DNA of 64,000 bases. Source: Paramecium sonneborni (lineage: Eukaryota > Ciliophora > Oligohymenophorea > Peniculida > Parameciidae). Of the stretch, positions 1-11,175 are shown one piece after another. Positions within the stretch are counted from its first letter, which is position 1. Every line of letters begins with the position of its first letter. The notes below the pieces were generated by a model. The model was not told the DNA's origin. It searched no databases and worked only from the letters and a program-made list of their open reading frames with translations. Location of the stretch: the NCBI GenBank assembly GCA_905182985.1, contig CAJJDN010000078.1, positions 293,016-357,015 of the forward strand, read 5' to 3'. The position numbers and the translations under genes were made by a program.

Positions 1-823
1 TAAAATATGAATGAGAAGTAAAAATATGCCTTTGAATTGCTTAAATTCACTACATATTAGCTTGATAAAAGAGATCCTTAACTCTATTTAAATACTTTGT
101 TAGCAAATAAACATATTCCTTACCAACTTTTATAAGGAGAAGTCAACTTATCTAAAATATATTCTTTTGTTTATTTGTGTGATTTAGGCAGCTTTTTTAA
201 ATAATTTAGCAATGGTTAAATTTTCAAATTTGTCTTTTGGCAAGGTTCTAATAAAATTAATTTGAAATAAGTGACAAATGAAATAGATCTTTACTTTTAT
301 TAGCCTTCTGCTTCATTGTATTTTTTATTATTATCTTAGTCCAATTATTATTTTACAATAATACGATGAAGTTTAATTAATGTATAAGATTTTTGAAGAA
401 CATTAAATATTCATGACTCACATTTCTATATAATTAATATTAGATGCAGTTTCTGGAAAATTATCAACAACTTCAGAAAATTTAAAGTCTTAACCTTATA
501 AATTTGAATCATTACAAAGTCTTGGGGGAGTTTTATTCGCAGGATAACCAAATTGGCAAGAAAAAGTGGAAAAATTTGCTAAAATCTAAAACATGTAATT
601 GTATTTGATTATTTTAAGAGGGAACACTCTAGGATTTTTGATCAATCCACAAGCTACATTTGAATTAGTAAAGAAAAGTTTGGAAGAAAGTTAAGAATAA
701 GATGTTTAATAATAACAAATGTAAGCTTAAGGTGCAAATAAAACTTCTTTTGACCCTTTTGCTACACAAATTCCAACAGAAAGTTAAGCCGTAAACAATT
801 TGAGAAAAACAATTTCATATTGA
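1..823 (+). CDS. Unknown protein, 5'-truncated copy in left inverted-repeat arm
   Basis: This is the 3' portion of the gene found complete at 4831-5954. The frame is already open at base 1, passes an internal ATG at 7 and ends at TGA 821-823. One 22-nt intron (318-339, GTATTT...TTAG) has to be removed for the frame to stay open. The C-terminal tail is glutamine-rich, with most Gln codons being TAA or TAG. No known domain is recognised. It converges on the histidine kinase, whose stop is only 31 bp away. Whether this copy is complete cannot be told because the window starts inside it. Confidence 0.7.
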
Positions 824-1036
824 AAAATATGATAGTTTATAAATAAAATAATTTTCAGATTATTCCAAATTTTTTTATGACTTTTTATAAATCTTCTATA
901 TTTAAAGGTTTGTCTAAATGATCATTAGCTCCACATTTTTAAGATTTAAGCTTGTCATCAGATCCTGTAAAAGCAGTCACAATAATTATTAAAGATTAAC
1001 TTAATTTATATATTTATTCAAATTTCCTTATTTCTT
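1..1036. repeat. Inverted repeat, left arm
   Basis: Position x in this arm is the reverse complement of position 5654-x. By eye the match is perfect apart from one mismatch close to the inner end (1030), and it stops at about 1036. The arm holds the 3' part of an unknown gene on the plus strand and the last 60 or so codons of the histidine kinase on the minus strand. It reaches the first base of the window, so the outer end is not seen. Identity this high means a very recent duplication, gene conversion or a palindromic assembly artefact. Confidence 0.93.
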
Positions 1037-3344
1037 ATGTACATTAGTAGCCATCCATTTCTGGCATATTTACATCCATAAAAATAACACTCATTTATTC
1101 TTTTGAATATAAATCAAAAGCTTGTTTGCCATTAAATGCTTTATATAGTTTACAATTATGAATCACTTAATTTAACATTGCACTTAGAGCAATTATATTA
1201 AAAGGAGTATCATCAACAATTAGTACTTTTAGATATTCATCAGGAATACTCTCTAATTTATAATAAGTTTAGGCTTTTTTAAATTAAGTTTTTCTTTTTC
1301 TAATTATTTGATTTAAATTTTTGTAAGAGGGAAATCTAGGAACAATTTATTTTTGATTTAAATCTTATTCCTGTATGGAATTTTCTAATGATTAGTGCAA
1401 TTTTCTAAAAATTACAAATTTAAATGTAGAGCCTTTGCCCACCTATGATTTTAATTCAATCTTATCAGTCGGCCCTAATAAAGATACAAGTTATTAACTA
1501 ATTGTTAACCCTAAGCCAACACCATGTCTATTATTATTTCCAATATCAAAAGTACTGTATAATCTAAAGAGATTTTTTTATATATCTTCTGGTATTCCAT
1601 ATCCTGTATCAGAAACTGAAATTTCAACAAGGTCTTTTTCAATAGGTTAAGATGCTGAAACTACAATCTCACCTTACATAGTAAATTTAATGGCATTAGC
1701 AACTAAATTAATTAAGACTTATTTTAATCTATTTTCATCTGTAAATAAATCAGAATTTTTTGGATCAATTTGATTATTCCAAATTAGCTAAACTCCTTTT
1801 TCATTAGATTGCCTAATTAATAAAGAATTTATAAATTTGAAAGTAGTATTTAAATTGAAAGTTTTAGGAATCAATCTCAAGTATCCTTTATTAATTTGGC
1901 TGTAATCAAGTAAATCATTAATCATTGATAGTAACAATTATCCTGATTAATTGAATTCATCAAGATGACCACAAAGTTACTCAATTTTGTTATGTGTTAT
2001 ACTTGATTTTTGCTGTAAAATATTTTGCATAATGTTTATATCTATCATCATTCCATTTAATGGTGTTTTTAAATCATGAGATACTGTAGCTAATAATCTA
2101 TCTTTATATTGATCTAAGTCCTTTAAATGCTTTAATCTTATCTTCTCAGATATGTCATTCATGATAACTAAAATTGAATGTTTGTTTTCCCATATACAAT
2201 GCAAAACTCTAATTTCAAAATGAGATTTTATTTTTAATTATTACTTTGAAGATAATGGTACCTTATTTTATTAGTCAAATCGAAAACATAAAAAATAATC
2301 ACTAAATTCTGATATGTCATATTCATTTTATAAGACTGTAGTTCTGTTTGTTTTCATTTATTCAATAAATTATTCTTCAAACTACCCCATTTTTTAATAT
2401 AATACATCATAAATACTCACACATGAATTATAAGTGTCTTAAATAGATTCTTAGTCGGTTTAAATGTAAATACTCTTTAATTTTTAAATTACTTCATTTT
2501 CGTCTGAAACTTATAAGTATTTAATTGCAAAATCATTACTATAGATTAACTTCATTTCTTTACTCTAACTTGTTGAATCTTATAGACTCTGATTATTTTC
2601 AGTAAGTATTAATATTGAATTAGGAACTGTTTTATCAAAGATGTTTTTGCAAGCATGTAAATTTGAAGTTTACTAACAAATTGTATAAAAATCAATTCTT
2701 TTGTAATATTCAAGAAATCGAAAAAATACTAGCATCATCAATAGTAAAACATAAAATGTCCAATATATAGATGCTAAATTCCCCATCAAGCCTATAAATA
2801 AAATTGTTGCAGCTATTAATATTAATCCTTAAATAAACCATAAGGGACAAACAAGTAAATAACTAATAATAATAATTCCGGTTTATATTCCACTACTGAC
2901 AGCTTATGATGTTGTTTATTTACCACATTGTTTATTTATCAATTAAGCTTATACGTATGCATAAGCTATGAGAATAGTTATTACACAACTTAAAAATTCT
3001 GAAATTGCTATAAATGATTTATAATGAATTCTTTTTATGTTAGCTTATGATATCATGCAAATTATATGCCAAAAGCAAAATGCCACTCTAAAATATGCAA
3101 CTAAATGATTTTTCAAAAAAAATTGGTTGTTAACAAAATAGATAACATTAATTAGGAAGTGTATTAAGTACTACAATCGAAACAAGACAATAATTCTTTA
3201 TTTTTCTTTATTTGAATATTTTTCCTCCAAATCTTAATTTTTAAAACTCAATGTCCATAAATTCATAATTTTTTTTGGTTCCACATCATTTGTTTCTTCA
3301 GGATGAAAAAAGAACTTTAAAAAAAATTGATATATTTTTAACAT
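855..3344 (-). CDS. Hybrid histidine kinase with C-terminal receiver domain
   Basis: One uninterrupted code-6 frame of 830 codons, no intron needed. The N-terminal 300 or so residues contain several hydrophobic stretches, as in ciliate membrane-bound sensor kinases. The H box reads SHDLKTPLN with the phospho-accepting His at about residue 423. An N box (LINLVANAIKFT), a G1 box (DTGYGIP) and a G2 box (GVGLGL) follow in the usual order. The receiver domain has the acidic pair in LIVDDTP, the phospho-Asp in FMDVNMPEMDG at about residue 757, and the lysine in DKPLN near the C terminus. Autophosphorylation on His and relay to the Asp of the same chain is the family mechanism. The sensed signal is unknown. 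The last 180 bp lie in the inverted repeat, so a copy of the C terminus exists at 4618-4799. Confidence 0.92.
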
Positions 3345-4617
3345 TTTATATTAAAATTATTAGCTTTAATATTTAATACGTCTTAGAATTCAAGAAGTAA
3401 ATGTCTAAAATTAGTCATTTTATCAAAAAATTGACTTGAATTTATAGATTTATGGTCCTATACATTGAATAAAGACCGCTAACTTAAATAAACTAATTAT
3501 CTAAAAAAAAAAATTTTACACAAAATTATTCCCCTAAGACTATGGTAAGGGACACATTTATAATATATACTAAATTGAAATTATCTTACAATTAGATTGA
3601 TTATACCCAATTTGCCGTTACCTTTATATTTCCTATCATTTTAATAAAATTGATTTATTTGCATAGAAGACAACTTCCTATTTTATATTTTTAATATTGT
3701 TCCTGAAAAATCAAAAAATACTCTATTTCAGTTATTAAGAGGAAAGAGGTAAATATCATTTACAATATTTTAAATAAAAGTTTCGAAATTAAGATTTGAG
3801 AATCCCCAACAATATTAATTATTTATATTAAATGAATTAAATTTAGATAATAAAATCTACCATTCATTAGAATAAAGGTAGCAATTAACGTAGAAGATTT
3901 TAATGTAAGAAATAAAGAGTTTTATAAAAATTTTGTTTTAAATTACTAAAAGTTTGATATGAGAAGATTTTTATCATGAGACTATGTTGTTCTTTATTGA
4001 ATAATTATTCTAATCATATATAAAACCAGGTAATTTTTACGATTGTATGCTTGATGAAAAAAAATTGGATTAAGTTTTTTTAAATTGAAGTTCACAGTTT
4101 TATTAATATAAAGCATAATTTAATCAGATAAAATATTTTTTTTAAAGATTTAAAAATATGATAAGTTGCATTTGAGAATATATATTGAATTTAGAAGAAT
4201 CTTGGGGCCAATCACAGACATGAATAGACTAAGTAGAGGGGATTAATTAATTCATAAATTTGTTCAGGAAATCCCTTAATACAAACCTATTTGAACATAA
4301 GAAGAAGTTTCTAAAACTTTAAGTTTATTTATTGATCTTACAAGGGATGTATGATATAGTCACAGGTTTAGGTTATAAATGGAAAAAAAGACAGAAATGG
4401 AATCTTTCTATCAAAAGTCTAAAATGCAATATTTTTAAGAGAAGATAATATGTAAATACCTAATTTAACTACTAATATAATTGTTCTTGATAGAAGATAT
4501 TCTGTAAAAATATGATCAATATTAAGAGATTAAATGTGAAATGTTAATAGGTAATAAAGAGGCTGAATAAAATTAATGAAAATTAATTGTACATAAGTAT
4601 CATTCGTTAATTTATAA
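3345..4617. other. Loop region with no recognisable gene
   Basis: This AT-rich stretch lies between the histidine kinase start and the right repeat arm. Short open frames exist on the plus strand around 4250-4617, and one of them runs in frame into the receiver fragment at 4618. It lacks the acidic pair and phospho-Asp motifs expected upstream of that fragment. I cannot support a gene here; a decayed kinase paralogue is possible. Confidence 0.5.
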
Positions 4618-4799
4618 AAGAAAGAAGGAAATTTGAATAAATATATAAATTAAGTTAATCTTTAATAATTATTGTGACTGCTTTTACAGGATCTGATGAC
4701 AAGCTTAAATCTTAAAAATGTGGAGCTAATGATCATTTAGACAAACCTTTAAATATAGAAGATTTATAAAAAGTCATAAAAAAATTTGGAATAATCTGA
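4618..4799 (+). pseudogene. 3' fragment of histidine kinase receiver domain
   Basis: Encodes the last 60 or so residues of the receiver domain of the kinase at 855-3344, from just after the phospho-Asp region through TAFTGSDDKLKS and DKPLNIEDL to the TGA at 4797-4799. The conserved Lys of the receiver (DKP) is present, but the acidic pair and phospho-Asp are not found upstream. It is therefore a by-product of the inverted duplication rather than a working gene. Confidence 0.8.
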
Positions 4800-5653
4800 A
4801 AATTATTTTATTTATAAACTATCATATTTTTCAATATGAAATTGTTTTTCTCAAATTGTTTACGGCTTAACTTTCTGTTGGAATTTGTGTAGCAAAAGGG
4901 TCAAAAGAAGTTTTATTTGCACCTTAAGCTTACATTTGTTATTATTAAACATCTTATTCTTAACTTTCTTCCAAACTTTTCTTTACTAATTCAAATGTAG
5001 CTTGTGGATTGATCAAAAATCCTAGAGTGTTCCCTCTTAAAATAATCAAATACAATTACATGTTTTAGATTTTAGCAAATTTTTCCACTTTTTCTTGCCA
5101 ATTTGGTTATCCTGCGAATAAAACTCCCCCAAGACTTTGTAATGATTCAAATTTATAAGGTTAAGACTTTAAATTTTCTGAAGTTGTTGATAATTTTCCA
5201 GAAACTGCATCTAATATTAATTATATAGAAATGTGAGTCATGAATATTTAATGTTCTTCAAAAATCTTATACATTAATTAAACTTCATCGTATTATTGTA
5301 AAATAATAATTGGACTAAGATAATAATAAAAAATACAATGAAGCAGAAGGCTAATAAAAGTAAAGATCTATTTCATTTGTCACTTATTTCAAATTAATTT
5401 TATTAGAACCTTGCCAAAAGACAAATTTGAAAATTTAACCATTGCTAAATTATTTAAAAAAGCTGCCTAAATCACACAAATAAACAAAAGAATATATTTT
5501 AGATAAGTTGACTTCTCCTTATAAAAGTTGGTAAGGAATATGTTTATTTGCTAACAAAGTATTTAAATAGAGTTAAGGATCTCTTTTATCAAGCTAATAT
5601 GTAGTGAATTTAAGCAATTCAAAGGCATATTTTTACTTCTCATTCATATTTTA
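4618..5653. repeat. Inverted repeat, right arm
   Basis: Reverse complement of 1-1036 with the axis in the 3.58 kb loop 1037-4617. The inner boundary cuts through the receiver domain of the histidine kinase, so this arm carries only the 3' end of that coding sequence. The outer side continues into the full 5' end of the unknown gene, which shows that this arm sits in its native surroundings for that gene while the left arm is native for the kinase. Confidence 0.93.
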
Positions 5654-5954
5654 TTAATATGTACCTAAAATAATATTAATAATGTCATTTACAAAAATAA
5701 TCTAATAATTCAATTTTCTAAGTTACAAGAATTTTGAAAACCATTCCTACTGCAAAAGCAATGTCAAAGTCATTATAAATATTTTTCTAAGCATTCATTT
5801 ATTATGAATGAATATTTGTAGCAAAAATATTTACTTATGATTGAGTTACTCTTTTATCTTATCCTCCTTAAGTAATTGCTATGTAGGATTTAAACACACT
5901 TAAAAAATCATCTGGTAATTAGAATTCTTATGATATGCTTCTGCAAGGGTTCAT
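4831..5954 (-). CDS. Unknown conserved-looking protein, complete copy
   Basis: A 357-residue protein starting at ATG 5954 (MNPCRS) and ending at TGA 4831. Two short introns restore the frame: 5665-5692 (28 nt) and 5315-5336 (22 nt), both GTA...TAG. With these removed the length is exactly 358 codons, which supports the model. The protein has alternating hydrophobic and polar segments, no clear membrane span or signal peptide, and a Gln-rich tail before the stop. I do not recognise the family. The 5' 124 bases (5831-5954) are repeated at 7210-7333 because of the assembly overlap, and the 3' two thirds are repeated inverted at 1-823. Confidence 0.75.
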
Positions 5955-7091
5955 AATATTTTTAATAGAAAAACAAATTTTAATTAATTAAACCTCAAAA
6001 TTATTTTAAAATACTAATTAGGATTAATAGAATTTCTTTTCATCATCATATCAGAAATAAATAGAATTTTATTGGAATTGTTTCTGTCGAAAATATTTAT
6101 AAAAAAAAACGAGTAACCATATCTCTCCCACAATTTAAATATTTGATTTTTAAAAGCAATCAGGGATTTTTTATTTTTTATTAAATACCAAAATCCGAGA
6201 AATTACTTTAAGAACGTTTTGATTCTATTATTTTTGAAGATATAATGTAACCTTAGTTTATAAGTTTGCTTTAAATTTTTATTTTGATATTTTTCTCATT
6301 TATAAGGAATCTTTTGAAAACATTATTTGCGATAGAGAATTATGATAATTAATTAATTTAAAATTTATTGAACAATATATCAACCTTTCTAGTTTAAGAA
6401 GCTTCAATGGGATATATATTTATGAATGATAAAAAATTAAATAAATGAGAAAAATTTGTAAGAAAAATAACTTTTTCATAAAATTCAAAAAAACAAAATT
6501 CTATTTGTAATGCCTGAAATAAATTGAAAACAAAGCAGATTTTGTATTAAAATTAAAATAGTATTAGATAATAAAAAATTATTTTACATTAAAAAACTTT
6601 TTAATTAATATACAATTTCATTACTTTAGAATTAAAATCCTTGGAAAAGCGTAATGTTATATTTTTAAAATATGCATCAATTCAAATGGCAATTTTATAA
6701 AATTGAACTATTTGTTAAAAACATTAAATTAAATAAAATATCTTGCTTTTAAATTAAAAGTTAATATTTTTATATGTTAAATCCCAATTTTTTAGATAAT
6801 TAAAACAATGTAATATAATATTTGTTCTATACTAAATATTTACACACGCATACACACTTTATTTTTTGGTAATAATCATATTTTCAAATACTAGTTTTCA
6901 TTTACGTAAAAGATTTGTACAGGAATCAAAAGGTTAAAAATATATCTAAATAGTTTAGTTAAACTAAAGTATATTGATAAATATTATATCAAAAGAATAT
7001 TAGATAATAGTCATTATTATTAAATTTTAACTAGTTTATTAGTTAACTTGAAAATATGATTCTGGATAATCAATAATGATTAATAATTGTA
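5955..7091. other. Divergent intergenic region
   Basis: About 1.1 kb between the divergent starts of the unknown gene (5954) and the CXC gene (7092 in this copy, 8471 in the other). It is extremely AT-rich with scattered TGA in all frames. I see no coding pattern, tRNA or long repeat. It should contain both promoters, but no ciliate promoter motif can be named with confidence. The region is present twice because of the contig overlap. Confidence 0.6.
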
Positions 7092-7208
7092 ATGGCTGCC
7101 GAGAATTGCAATTCTTTTGTTAGATTTGCACTAAACCTTATTTAATCTGATGATTTTTGTGGAACTACATCTCCCTTAAGAGAATCACCCATACCAAGAC
7201 TAAAATTT
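7092..7208 (+). CDS. CXC-domain gene, 5' fragment (overlap copy)
   Basis: The first 39 codons of the CXC gene at 8471-9031, starting at ATG 7092 and cut off by the N at 7209. The sequence matches the full copy exactly by eye. It should be treated as an assembly duplicate and not as a second gene. Confidence 0.85.
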
Positions 7209-7209
7209 N
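7209..7209. other. Assembly gap (1 N)
   Basis: A single N lies between the two copies of the 1,378-bp direct repeat. The base just after the first copy would be T if the flanking contigs were simply overlapped. Confidence 0.95.
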
Positions 7210-7333
7210 TTACTTATGATTGAGTTACTCTTTTATCTTATCCTCCTTAAGTAATTGCTATGTAGGATTTAAACACACTTAAAAAATCATCTGGTAATTA
7301 GAATTCTTATGATATGCTTCTGCAAGGGTTCAT
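7210..7333 (-). CDS. Unknown gene, 5' fragment (overlap copy)
   Basis: Repeats the first 41 codons of the gene at 4831-5954, starting at ATG 7333 and truncated at the gap. Identical to the complete copy by eye. Assembly duplicate. Confidence 0.8.
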
Positions 7334-8587
7334 AATATTTTTAATAGAAAAACAAATTTTAATTAATTAAACCTCAAAATTATTTTAAAATACTAATTAG
7401 GATTAATAGAATTTCTTTTCATCATCATATCAGAAATAAATAGAATTTTATTGGAATTGTTTCTGTCGAAAATATTTATAAAAAAAAACGAGTAACCATA
7501 TCTCTCCCACAATTTAAATATTTGATTTTTAAAAGCAATCAGGGATTTTTTATTTTTTATTAAATACCAAAATCCGAGAAATTACTTTAAGAACGTTTTG
7601 ATTCTATTATTTTTGAAGATATAATGTAACCTTAGTTTATAAGTTTGCTTTAAATTTTTATTTTGATATTTTTCTCATTTATAAGGAATCTTTTGAAAAC
7701 ATTATTTGCGATAGAGAATTATGATAATTAATTAATTTAAAATTTATTGAACAATATATCAACCTTTCTAGTTTAAGAAGCTTCAATGGGATATATATTT
7801 ATGAATGATAAAAAATTAAATAAATGAGAAAAATTTGTAAGAAAAATAACTTTTTCATAAAATTCAAAAAAACAAAATTCTATTTGTAATGCCTGAAATA
7901 AATTGAAAACAAAGCAGATTTTGTATTAAAATTAAAATAGTATTAGATAATAAAAAATTATTTTACATTAAAAAACTTTTTAATTAATATACAATTTCAT
8001 TACTTTAGAATTAAAATCCTTGGAAAAGCGTAATGTTATATTTTTAAAATATGCATCAATTCAAATGGCAATTTTATAAAATTGAACTATTTGTTAAAAA
8101 CATTAAATTAAATAAAATATCTTGCTTTTAAATTAAAAGTTAATATTTTTATATGTTAAATCCCAATTTTTTAGATAATTAAAACAATGTAATATAATAT
8201 TTGTTCTATACTAAATATTTACACACGCATACACACTTTATTTTTTGGTAATAATCATATTTTCAAATACTAGTTTTCATTTACGTAAAAGATTTGTACA
8301 GGAATCAAAAGGTTAAAAATATATCTAAATAGTTTAGTTAAACTAAAGTATATTGATAAATATTATATCAAAAGAATATTAGATAATAGTCATTATTATT
8401 AAATTTTAACTAGTTTATTAGTTAACTTGAAAATATGATTCTGGATAATCAATAATGATTAATAATTGTAATGGCTGCCGAGAATTGCAATTCTTTTGTT
8501 AGATTTGCACTAAACCTTATTTAATCTGATGATTTTTGTGGAACTACATCTCCCTTAAGAGAATCACCCATACCAAGACTAAAATTT
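7210..8587. repeat. Direct repeat copy 2 beside a 1-N gap
   Basis: Second copy of 5831-7208. Only this copy continues into the rest of the CXC gene, and only the first copy continues into the body of the unknown minus-strand gene. That is what two overlapping contigs would give. Confidence 0.93.
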
Positions 8588-9031
8588 TTTGATCTTGATG
8601 ATAGTCCAAGTTCTCATAGTGGAAAAAAACCATTTCCGATACAATAAAAATTTGTAAAGCAAAAATAAAATGAAAAAAGTATCAAATGCAAATGCATGAA
8701 ATCAAAATGTTAAAAATCTTATTGTGAGTGTTTTGCAGCAGGAAGAGCTTGTAATATAGAATGCAATTGTTTAGGGTGTAATAATTCTAACTGCAGTTAA
8801 TAAATGAAGAAAATCTAAATTTTAGGATGTAATTGCAAAAAAACTGGATGTGCTAAAAAATATTGTGAATGCTATTTAAAAAAATAAAGATATACATTTT
8901 TGTGCAATTGTATTGATTGCTGTAATTAAGAAGATTCAGATTCAGAAAAAGAAAATGAATAAAATCATTGTATAGGAATACTTAGTTCCAATTTTTTGAT
9001 TAGTCAAATTACTGAATAATTAAATAAATGA
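8471..9031 (+). CDS. Tandem CXC (CRC) domain protein, LIN54/tesmin/TSO1-like
   Basis: A single-exon 186-residue protein (187 codons to TGA 9029). The N-terminal 75 residues are Ser/Pro-rich and begin MAAENC. Two cysteine-rich CXC motifs follow. The first starts CKCMKSKC and runs through YCECF and CNIECNC. The second starts CNCKKTGC and runs through YCECY and FLCNC. They are joined by a spacer of about 16 residues. This Cys pattern is diagnostic of the CRC domain, which binds zinc and the CHR-type DNA element in LIN54, tesmin and plant TSO1. It is shorter than animal LIN54 and keeps little besides the DNA-binding region. A role as a DNA-binding regulator in the nucleus follows from the family. 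ATG 8471 is chosen as the first in-frame ATG. Confidence 0.9.
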
Positions 9032-9466
9032 AAATATTTGAGCTTTATTTTTAAGTATTATTTACTAACAAGAATTTATAATTTTCTAAATCTACTTATT
9101 GATAATTTGGAAGCATTTTCTGATGCAATATAACAGACTTTCTTAAATAAATTGATGACAATACTTAGAGATTTCTTCAAGACTTTAATCAATATGAGAG
9201 TTTTTAATAATTTCTGTCCCCTAAGATTATGGAAAGGAATGAAGTAAGTTATACCTTTTCTTATTTTCTTTTGATATTAAATTTCTTATTTCTAAACTTA
9301 TGAAGCATTCACCGAATCATATAGTGATGCAATTAATACTTTGGAATTACTTCGAGGTTATCCATATTATCACTTTCCTATGGTTATGATTTGATTTATG
9401 GTTCCATATCAAGGATACGCTTATACTCCTATACTTTAATCATATATAATTTAGCGATTTATGAAC
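9032..9466. other. Region without a supportable gene
   Basis: Lies between the CXC gene and the damaged cyclic-nucleotide-binding gene. A plus-strand frame free of TGA runs from about 9328 to 9717 but has no start codon and overlaps the CNBD reading on the other strand. The minus strand here may hold the eroded 3' part of the CNBD gene, but frames break repeatedly. Confidence 0.45.
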
Positions 9467-9888
9467 TCACTCTTGCATTTATTGAATAGATTCCAATTAA
9501 ATATCTCCAACTCCAAAGGCAGTCTATTCTCCAAGACCTTTAATCATTTGATGAACAAACTTTTTTTTATTTAATTAGTAATTTATTTCAATCTGTTGAT
9601 TAAAGGTTTCTTTTTAAATATTTCTATTTCTCCTTATTTGATCACATATATAGCATCGCATTTTTATCCTTCTTAAAAAATTAAATCTCCCCTTAGGAAT
9701 TCTACACTTTTAATTGATCTTTAAAAATAATCAATTTAATAATTTTTCAATTGACTAAAAGCATTCATTTTACTCATATATAAAAGTTCAGTTTTTCTAT
9801 TTCTTTTAGATGTTGGCGAAATTTTAGATAAACTTTCAATTTATCGAGGTCTATTTATGTTAGATTCCTCAGTTATTTTAAAAATCAT
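9467..9888 (-). pseudogene. Cyclic-nucleotide-binding domain gene, frameshifted
   Basis: From ATG 9888 the frame gives a basic Ser/Asn-rich leader, then a clear cyclic-nucleotide-binding core: GDLIFQEGQKCDAIYVIKQG, followed by EIEIFKK. This matches the conserved Gly-Glu-Gly beta-barrel strands of the cNMP domain. The frame then hits TGA after LFIK. Adding one A to the run of eight A's just upstream reopens it as IKGLGEQTAFGVGD, the expected next part of the domain, up to a second TGA at 9467. Beyond that no coherent domain is seen, and the Arg-containing phosphate-binding cassette is not visible. No short intron fits the break. It is a pseudogene, or a gene damaged by sequencing error in a homopolymer. 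Confidence 0.6.
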
Positions 9889-10042
9889 AATAAATAAATT
9901 ATGAATAATATTTAATTTCTTTGACACATCTTGTTTTCATTCTTTTTGTCACAAAACTCGACAAAAAATTAAAATAACTTAAAAGATTTTAATTTGAGTT
10001 AGATATCAAAAATTAACTTTTTTATATATACTTTATAATCAG

Positions 10043-11152
10043 ATGAGAAATGAAAATGAGAATTCATCAGACAATGATTTAGACATTTGTGGTATTTCGC
10101 GCTCCCATTCCTAAACTAAGTTGCCAATCCAATCTAATAATGATAAAGAAAGTACTTAAACAAATGAAAATGTATTTGTTATTTAAATTTTAGACTGATA
10201 AAAAAAATTTATCAAGTAAAGATAAGGAAGACCTTCAAAGTTCTATTTCATTGAATGATTTAAATATCTTAGGTCTCAAAGATTTTTATTTGGGATCAGG
10301 TAATAATCATGCGGAAATTAAAACAAAAATAAATTAGGAAAACTATGAAAGTCCATTGTTTGATTTTCAATAAAATGAATAGTTTAACACTACATTAGAT
10401 CAATTAGGTTTAAAATTAAACGAAGTGATTGGACATTATCTAAGTGAACTCACTTCTCAACCTAGATTATCGTTGGATTCGTTTTCATTATAAAATAGTG
10501 AAAATTTAGATGAAGAATAACAATAATAAATTCTAGATTCTGAATTGAATGCACTTAGATAACGTATTTATAAAGTAAAGACTTCTATGTATTATTTAAA
10601 GCAAATTGTAGACAAAATAAACCTTTCTGTTATATAATCTGTTTAGTCGTTTGGTTCATCATGCCAATTGAATTCATAATCTAATATCATTTCAACAGCC
10701 TTTTCTAAAGAACTTATTAATAGTACAACTTTTATTTCCTAAATTTCACAAAAATCTATGTGTCATTCCATATTTGAGCTACAGTCACAGCTTCATCAAA
10801 GTATTCATAGCATTCATTCAAAAATAAACAAAAAGACTGAAGAATCAGTCAATAATCTTCCTGAAAGTGAAGCATCTAAGGAGGATTTATAAAATAAACT
10901 TAAAATTTCATTAAATTTAAATTATTAACAATAATAAGTTAATAATTAATTAAAAGAAGAACTGTCAAAATTAGAAGTATGTATTTTTCAATCATTTTTA
11001 AGAAAAAGAATTAAATTTCAGAACACACAGAAGAAATACTAAATAATAATTTATTAATTGAAAATTAAAAATTGAAAGAGGAAAACGAAAAATTGATTGA
11101 GTTCATTTAAAAAATTTGTGATAAATGCAAGACACTTCCCAAGAATTTTTGA
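10043..11152 (+). CDS. Coiled-coil, Ser/Gln-rich protein of unknown function
   Basis: Starts at ATG 10043. A 22-nt intron (10172-10193, GTATTTG...TTTTAG) is clear. A second intron begins at 10977; either a 26-nt form with an AAG end or a 41-nt form ending in CAG keeps the frame. The protein is about 350 residues: an acidic Ser/Asn-rich start, a middle with several Ser-rich stretches, and a C-terminal coiled coil (IENQKLKEENEKLIEFIQK) ending in CDKCKTLPKNF and TGA. The two terminal cysteines could bind a metal. No family is recognised. The gene converges on the CFAP97-like gene with 23 bp between the stops. Confidence 0.72.
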
Positions 11153-11175
11153 ATTAATATGCAAATCTATATTTT

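Larger units (their letters stand above)
5831..7208. repeat. Direct repeat copy 1 beside a 1-N gap
   Basis: This 1,378-bp segment is identical by eye to 7210-8587 (offset 1,379). The two are separated by a single N at 7209. A direct repeat placed exactly at a one-base gap is the signature of two overlapping contigs joined without merging the overlap. The biological sequence probably holds one copy. Confidence 0.93.

Noticed and set aside
9328..9717. Plus-strand TGA-free run of about 125 codons opposite the CNBD gene
   Set aside because: No start codon after the preceding TGA and no recognisable motif; TGA-free runs of this size occur by chance in AT-rich DNA when TGA is the only stop.
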